Part shown: piece by piece, positions 60,208 through 64,000 of the stretch
Position numbering within the stretch: the first letter of the stretch is position 1
How the letters are laid out: the number at the start of each line of letters is the position of its first letter
Origin: M3007 sp031425155
GTDB taxonomy: Bacteria; Bacteroidota; Bacteroidia; Chitinophagales; Saprospiraceae
Reading direction: 5' to 3'
Assembly (NCBI GenBank): GCA_031425155.1
Contig: JANPIV010000051.1
Span: 1 to 64,000 of the forward strand
DNA length: 64,000 nt
The notes under the pieces: generated by a model
Databases searched by the model: none
Told to the model about the DNA's origin: nothing
What the model saw: only the letters and a program-made list of their open reading frames with translations
Translations under genes and position numbers: made by a program

Positions 60208-62676
60208 ATGTCCTTCCAGTCAAACCCCCAACTTGAACTCGCTTTCGACTACGTGCGCAACACGCACAAGAATATTTTCCTGACCGGCAAAGCGGGCACC
60301 GGCAAAACCACGTTTTTGCACCAACTCAAAACGGAAACGCCCAAACGCATGGTCGTTGTGGCACCCACCGGCGTAGCGGCCATTAATGCGGGCGGTATGA
60401 CCATTCACTCGTTTTTCCAGTTGCCATTCGGGCCTTTTTTGCCGGGCCTCACCCAGGATGCGTCGCGGCAACGGCGGTTCTCCGGGGAAAAAATACGCCT
60501 GATCCAAAGCCTTGATTTACTGGTGATTGACGAAATAAGTATGGTCCGCGCCGACGTGCTGGACGGTATTGACGAGGTGCTGCGCCGTTATAAAGACCGT
60601 TACAAACCTTTCGGTGGCGTACAGTTACTGATGATCGGCGACCTGCACCAACTGCCGCCGGTGGTGAAGGATGAGGAGTGGATTTTGCTGCGCGAGCACT
60701 ACCCGACAATGTACTTTTTTGGTAGTCGTGCCCTGCAAAATACCGACCCGATTGCCATCGAATTGAAGCATATTTACCGGCAGTCCGACACCACTTTTAT
60801 TGATTTGCTGAATAAAGTGCGCGACAACCAACTGGATGAGGCGGTGCTGGCCACTTTGAATAGCCGCTATATTGCCAATTTTCAGCCCACCGCTGAGGAA
60901 CCTTACATTACACTCACGTCCCACAATGCGGCCGCGCACCAGATCAACGCCGAAAAACTGGCCTCCATCCAGCAGCCGCTACAGACTTTCAAAGCGGTCA
61001 TTGAAGGCGATTTTCCGGCTTTTGCTTTTCCCGCCGACGAAAGTTTTGAATGCAAACTAGATGCGCAGGTGATGTTTGTCAAGAACGATGCAGAGCGCGA
61101 AAAACGCTATTATAACGGTAAAATTGGTAAAATAACCCGCTTTCGGGAGGGCATTATTTCCGTCCGCTGTCCCGGCGAAACGGAGGATATCGAAGTCATG
61201 CCCGCCGAATGGACCAACGTGAAATACACGCTGAATGAGCAAACCAAAGAGGTTGGTGAGGAATTGCTCGGCACTTTCACGCAGTATCCGCTCAAACTCG
61301 CCTGGGCCATTACCATCCACAAAAGTCAGGGCCTCACTTTCGAGCGGGCCATCATAGATGCGCAGGCGGCCTTCGCGCACGGGCAGGTGTATGTGGCGTT
61401 GAGCCGTTGCAAAAGTTTTGAGGGCATCGTGCTGCGTTCCCGGATCGCGTATTCGAGCGTCAGGACCGACCAGGTGGTGAAAAAATACAGCGACGAAGCC
61501 GACAAAAACGCGCCCAATGCGGCTCACCTGACCCAATCGAAGGCGGATTATCAGCAGATGCTGGTGCTGGAATTGTTCGATTTCGGTCGTTTGCGCCGCT
61601 ATTTTGCGCAGTTGAATCGCCTGTTTCTGGAACATGAAAATACGCTCCATACCGAAGCAGGGCAGCAGATAAAAGATATGGAAACGCTGGCTTCCGAGCA
61701 GGTTTTCGCGTTGGCCGAAAAATTTATTCCGCAAATCCGTCAATACTTTGCGCAGGCGATTTTACCCGAAGAGAACGCGGAATTGCAGACGCGGCTCCAA
61801 AAAGCAGGGGCCTTTTTTGCCGAAAAACTGGGCAAAGACCTGCTGCCCGCTACCCGAAATGTGCACATTCTGACCGACAATAAGGTGGTGCGTAAAGCCA
61901 CGCTGGATGCACTGGAAGGGCTAAAAAAAGAGATTTTTATTAAAAATGCTTGTTTTGCGGCTGCACAGACGGGTTTCACGGCGGCCCGCTACCTGCGTAC
62001 TAAAACGGACGCCGAACTGGATTTCCAGAAAGCGCAAATGGTGGCCCCACCGACGACTGGTTTTGTCGCTGCGCCCAAAGATGTCTCGCACCCGATTTTA
62101 TTTGTGCGCCTGAAAAAATGGCGTGATGATCTGGCGGCCAATCACGGAGTAGAAGCGTATCAGGTGATGCAAACCCGTACGCTGCTCGAACTGACGCAGT
62201 TTATGCCGCTGAATCTGGCCGAAATGAAAAAAATAAAGGGCATCGGCGCAGCTAAAAGCCAGCAATTCGGGTCCGATCTGATCGCAATTATCCAGAACTA
62301 TTGCAGTGAATATCACATTCCAACGGACCGCCTGACCGGGCTGGATGCACCGCTGGGAAAACCCGCCAAACCTGACACCAAACGGGTGAGCCTGGAAATG
62401 TTTCAGGCGGGCAAAACCATTGACGAAATAGCCCAGCAACGCAGTTTCGTGCGCGGTACCATCGAAGGGCATCTGGCGCATTTTGTGGCTCTGGGCGAAC
62501 TGGATATTTTTACCCTGCTGAATCGGGAAGATGTAGCCGAAATAGAGCAGTTTTTCTTAGAAAATACAGAGGCTTCTAATACAGACGCTAGGACGCATTT
62601 CGGCGAGAAATACTCTTATGGCGATTTGCGGTTGGTAAGAAGATATTTGGGTGGGGGAGAGGAGAGCGGCGTGTAA
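60208..62676 (+). CDS. PIF1-like DNA helicase with HRDC and C-terminal helix-turn-helix
   Basis: 822 residues. The Walker A motif is at residues 27-35 ('GKAGTGKTT') and Walker B follows in 'DLLVIDEISMVRADVLDGID' near 105. The superfamily 1B end segments are 'ITIHKSQGLTFERAII' near 370 and 'GQVYVALSRCKSFEGIVL' near 395. A helical middle region (about 430-610) precedes an HRDC domain (about 630-705: 'LFVRLKKWRDDLA', 'MKKIKGIGAAKSQQFG'). The C-terminal helix-turn-helix ('FQAGKTIDEIAQQR' near 730) matches the HTH_40-type end known from RecQ-like proteins. The enzyme would unwind DNA in repair or recombination. A partial hairpin ATACCC ... GGGTAT lies downstream at 62759-62793. Confidence 0.94.
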   Translation: MSFQSNPQLELAFDYVRNTHKNIFLTGKAGTGKTTFLHQLKTETPKRMVVVAPTGVAAINAGGMTIHSFFQLPFGPFLPGLTQDASRQRRFSGEKIRLIQSLDLLVIDEISMVRADVLDGIDEVLRRYKDRYKPFGGVQLLMIGDLHQLPPVVKDEEWILLREHYPTMYFFGSRALQNTDPIAIELKHIYRQSDTTFIDLLNKVRDNQLDEAVLATLNSRYIANFQPTAEEPYITLTSHNAAAHQINAEKLASIQQPLQTFKAVIEGDFPAFAFPADESFECKLDAQVMFVKNDAEREKRYYNGKIGKITRFREGIISVRCPGETEDIEVMPAEWTNVKYTLNEQTKEVGEELLGTFTQYPLKLAWAITIHKSQGLTFERAIIDAQAAFAHGQVYVALSRCKSFEGIVLRSRIAYSSVRTDQVVKKYSDEADKNAPNAAHLTQSKADYQQMLVLELFDFGRLRRYFAQLNRLFLEHENTLHTEAGQQIKDMETLASEQVFALAEKFIPQIRQYFAQAILPEENAELQTRLQKAGAFFAEKLGKDLLPATRNVHILTDNKVVRKATLDALEGLKKEIFIKNACFAAAQTGFTAARYLRTKTDAELDFQKAQMVAPPTTGFVAAPKDVSHPILFVRLKKWRDDLAANHGVEAYQVMQTRTLLELTQFMPLNLAEMKKIKGIGAAKSQQFGSDLIAIIQNYCSEYHIPTDRLTGLDAPLGKPAKPDTKRVSLEMFQAGKTIDEIAQQRSFVRGTIEGHLAHFVALGELDIFTLLNREDVAEIEQFFLENTEASNTDARTHFGEKYSYGDLRLVRRYLGGGEESGV

Positions 62677-62758
62677 ACGGCTGATAGAGTCTATTGTAGC
62701 TCCTTATCGGACGGAAAGCCTCGTCTCTTTTGCTATATTCTGCTTTATTCAAAAAAAA

Positions 62759-62793
62759 TACCCCGCCGACGGATAGAACCGCAGACAGGGTAT
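62759..62793 (+). terminator. Possible terminator of the helicase gene
   Basis: ATACCC pairs with GGGTAT around an inner CGG ... CCG pair; a T-rich stretch (AAATTTTG) follows. The stem is short and interrupted, so support is moderate. Confidence 0.4.
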
Positions 62794-62874
62794 AAATTTT
62801 GATAGGAACAGCTAATTTTCGGAGAAAAATCTTGGCCGTGTTGCCTTATCTTAGACTTTGCATTATTAAAAGGT

Positions 62875-63030
62875 TCAGGCAGCAGTATTGCGACGAATGG
62901 ACCCAAAAATAGCTGCGGCTATGGCTAATACCAGCAGTAAATGAATGAGACTGCCTACGGTGGAGAAAAAAGCACCAAAAACCCAGCCTGCCAAAAGAAT
63001 GACGGCGATGATATACAGTATGTTACGCAT
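62875..63030 (-). CDS. lmo0937 family small membrane protein
   Basis: 51 residues from the ATG at 63030 (a longer frame to 63072 is unlikely). Two hydrophobic segments ('ILYIIAVILLAGWVFGAFF' and 'LIHLLLVLAIAAAIFGSI') and the basic end 'RRNTAA' match the lmo0937/DUF5670 type of very small membrane protein, often stress induced. It lies 49 bases downstream of the permease-like gene on the same strand, so it may be co-transcribed. Confidence 0.82.
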   Translation of the reverse strand: MRNILYIIAVILLAGWVFGAFFSTVGSLIHLLLVLAIAAAIFGSIRRNTAA

Positions 63031-63079
63031 GGCGTTGATTGTTTTAAAGATGAAAAGAATAGGCCGCAACAACTAATTA

Positions 63080-63556
63080 TCAGGCTGCCGCTGCCTTAAT
63101 GGATTTTGATTTCTTCGGTTTTTCCTTGGTTATTTTCTTGCGCTGTGTCGCTATGTGCGTTTCTTCTTGTAATTCTTCCAATGCTTTTGCATCGCCACTA
63201 TTGCGGATGCGCTGGTACTTTTCTGCTAGTTTAGTCAGCTCATCATCACTCAGATTCTCAATGTCAATCATTATATTATTAGCACTGTGCAATTTGTAAA
63301 TTAATTCATCTAGTTTTAATTGCACGGCTTTGGAATCGCGATTTTGGGCTGATTGTACTAGAAAAATCATTAAAAAGGTAATAATAGTAGTGCCCGTATT
63401 AATTACTAATTGCCAGGTATCGGAGTAGCCAAATACTGGTCCCGTAATAGCCCAGATAATTATTAACGAAAACGCTGCTATAAAAGCAATCGGCTTACCG
63501 ACATAATCAGAGATTTTACGCGCTAATTTCTCGAAATAAGCCTTCAAGTTGCTCAT
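63080..63556 (-). CDS. Low-affinity iron permease family protein
   Basis: 158 residues. Two hydrophobic helices ('PIAFIAAFSLIIIWAITGPV' at about 22-41 and 'TGTTIITFLMIFLVQSAQNR' at about 54-73) are followed by 'DSKAVQLKLDELIYKLHSA', the conserved end of PF04120. The tail from about 95 is a predicted coiled, charged helix with a Lys-rich end ('KKITKEKPKKSKSIKAAAA'). Despite the family name, many bacterial members are small and their role in iron uptake is unproved. Confidence 0.88.
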   Translation of the reverse strand: MSNLKAYFEKLARKISDYVGKPIAFIAAFSLIIIWAITGPVFGYSDTWQLVINTGTTIITFLMIFLVQSAQNRDSKAVQLKLDELIYKLHSANNIMIDIENLSDDELTKLAEKYQRIRNSGDAKALEELQEETHIATQRKKITKEKPKKSKSIKAAAA

Positions 63557-63740
63557 TTATAATGATCGGGTTTAAGTAGTATTAAATGTATTAAAATAGC
63601 GCTTTAAGAAAGTTGGTTATCGTTCGCTTGCTGATTAAATAAAAAAAGATGTGCCATTTTAAAATTAAGACGGAACTTTAATAAATTAATTCTATCGAAT
63701 CCCGATTTGAGGAAATTATTGCCCAATATTTAGAAATCGT

Positions 63741-64000
63741 TTAGAAATTGTCACCCGCCTGATCATCTTCCAGGGAATCTTTATCCGCGCCCAGGCTGAA
63801 ATAATCATTCTCTTCGTCCTCTTGTGGTTCCATGTTGGTACCGGCATTGTCCAGTTCTTCATCCGGCATATCCAGGTCTTTACCCGTAGCCGACATCGTA
63901 CCGGCATATTCGTTCAGGGGCTCTCCATCCAGATCGGTATCGTCGAGGCCCTGATAATTGTCCATTAATTCGTCGTCGCCACCATCCTGATCGAGGTTGG
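63741..64000 (-). CDS. Acidic protein, 5' part outside the window
   Basis: The frame is open to the window edge. The visible 86 residues are very acidic: Asp and Glu make up about a third ('DQDGGDDELMDNYQGLDD', 'DLDMPDEELDNAG', 'QEDEENDYFSLG'). An in-frame Met at 63965 could be the start, but codons of the same composition continue upstream. I recognise no family; it may be a short acidic stress-type protein or the tail of a larger one. It is followed by 184 bases without a gene before the iron-permease-like gene. Confidence 0.5.
   Translation of the reverse strand, partial: NLDQDGGDDELMDNYQGLDDTDLDGEPLNEYAGTMSATGKDLDMPDEELDNAGTNMEPQEDEENDYFSLGADKDSLEDDQAGDNF

Overview
The window looks like chromosomal DNA from a Bacteroidota, most likely a Saprospiria or Lewinella-like marine or sludge relative (lineage inferred from content, not from a marker gene). 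The evidence is a SusC/SusD pair, two giant secreted proteins ending in gliding-motility-type (CHU_C, type IX secretion class B) C-terminal domains, a subtilase with a class A type IX sorting tail, a fused SecDF, almost no Shine-Dalgarno sites, and several exact copies of the Bacteroidota -7 promoter element TAnnTTTG. No rRNA, tRNA, CRISPR, transposase or phage module was found.

Layout. 1-3314: a homopolymer tract, a peptidoglycan-binding-domain protein and two membrane proteins of unknown function. 3498-17000: a carbohydrate-utilisation region with susD and susC, a divergent Nudix-fold regulator with a degraded Nudix box, a GH43-like enzyme, two thioredoxin-fold proteins, a GH3 beta-glucosidase and an AI-2E family transporter. 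17403-21231: a small secreted protein with a T9SS-like tail, an S41 processing protease, a divergent Lrp/AsnC regulator and an unknown secreted protein. 21445-41366: two giant repeat proteins (about 2515 and 2990 residues) and a divergent secreted subtilase, a block of about 20 kb devoted to the cell surface. 41635-54859: housekeeping and envelope genes (thioesterase, DUF6580, M1 peptidase, SecDF, outer-membrane barrel, YpdA-like reductase, S9 peptidase, lipoproteins). 55108-64000: a Uma2-like nuclease-fold protein, a small URI/GIY-YIG-like domain gene coupled to a DUF4240 gene, the Tex RNA-binding protein, a remnant of another Uma2-like gene, a PIF1-type helicase and small membrane proteins.

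How the genes fit together. The Nudix-type regulator, susCD and the GH43/GH3 enzymes read as a small polysaccharide utilisation locus, probably for a plant or algal hemicellulose. SecDF drives export into the periplasm, from which the giant adhesins and the subtilase would use type IX secretion. The machinery for that is not in this window.

Between genes the window is full of hairpins and of short-period 'stutter' repeats that sit directly after stop codons, often in the same orientation relative to the gene. Several of these word families recur at distant loci. These repeats and the DUF4240/URI pair are the parts least explained by ordinary annotation.
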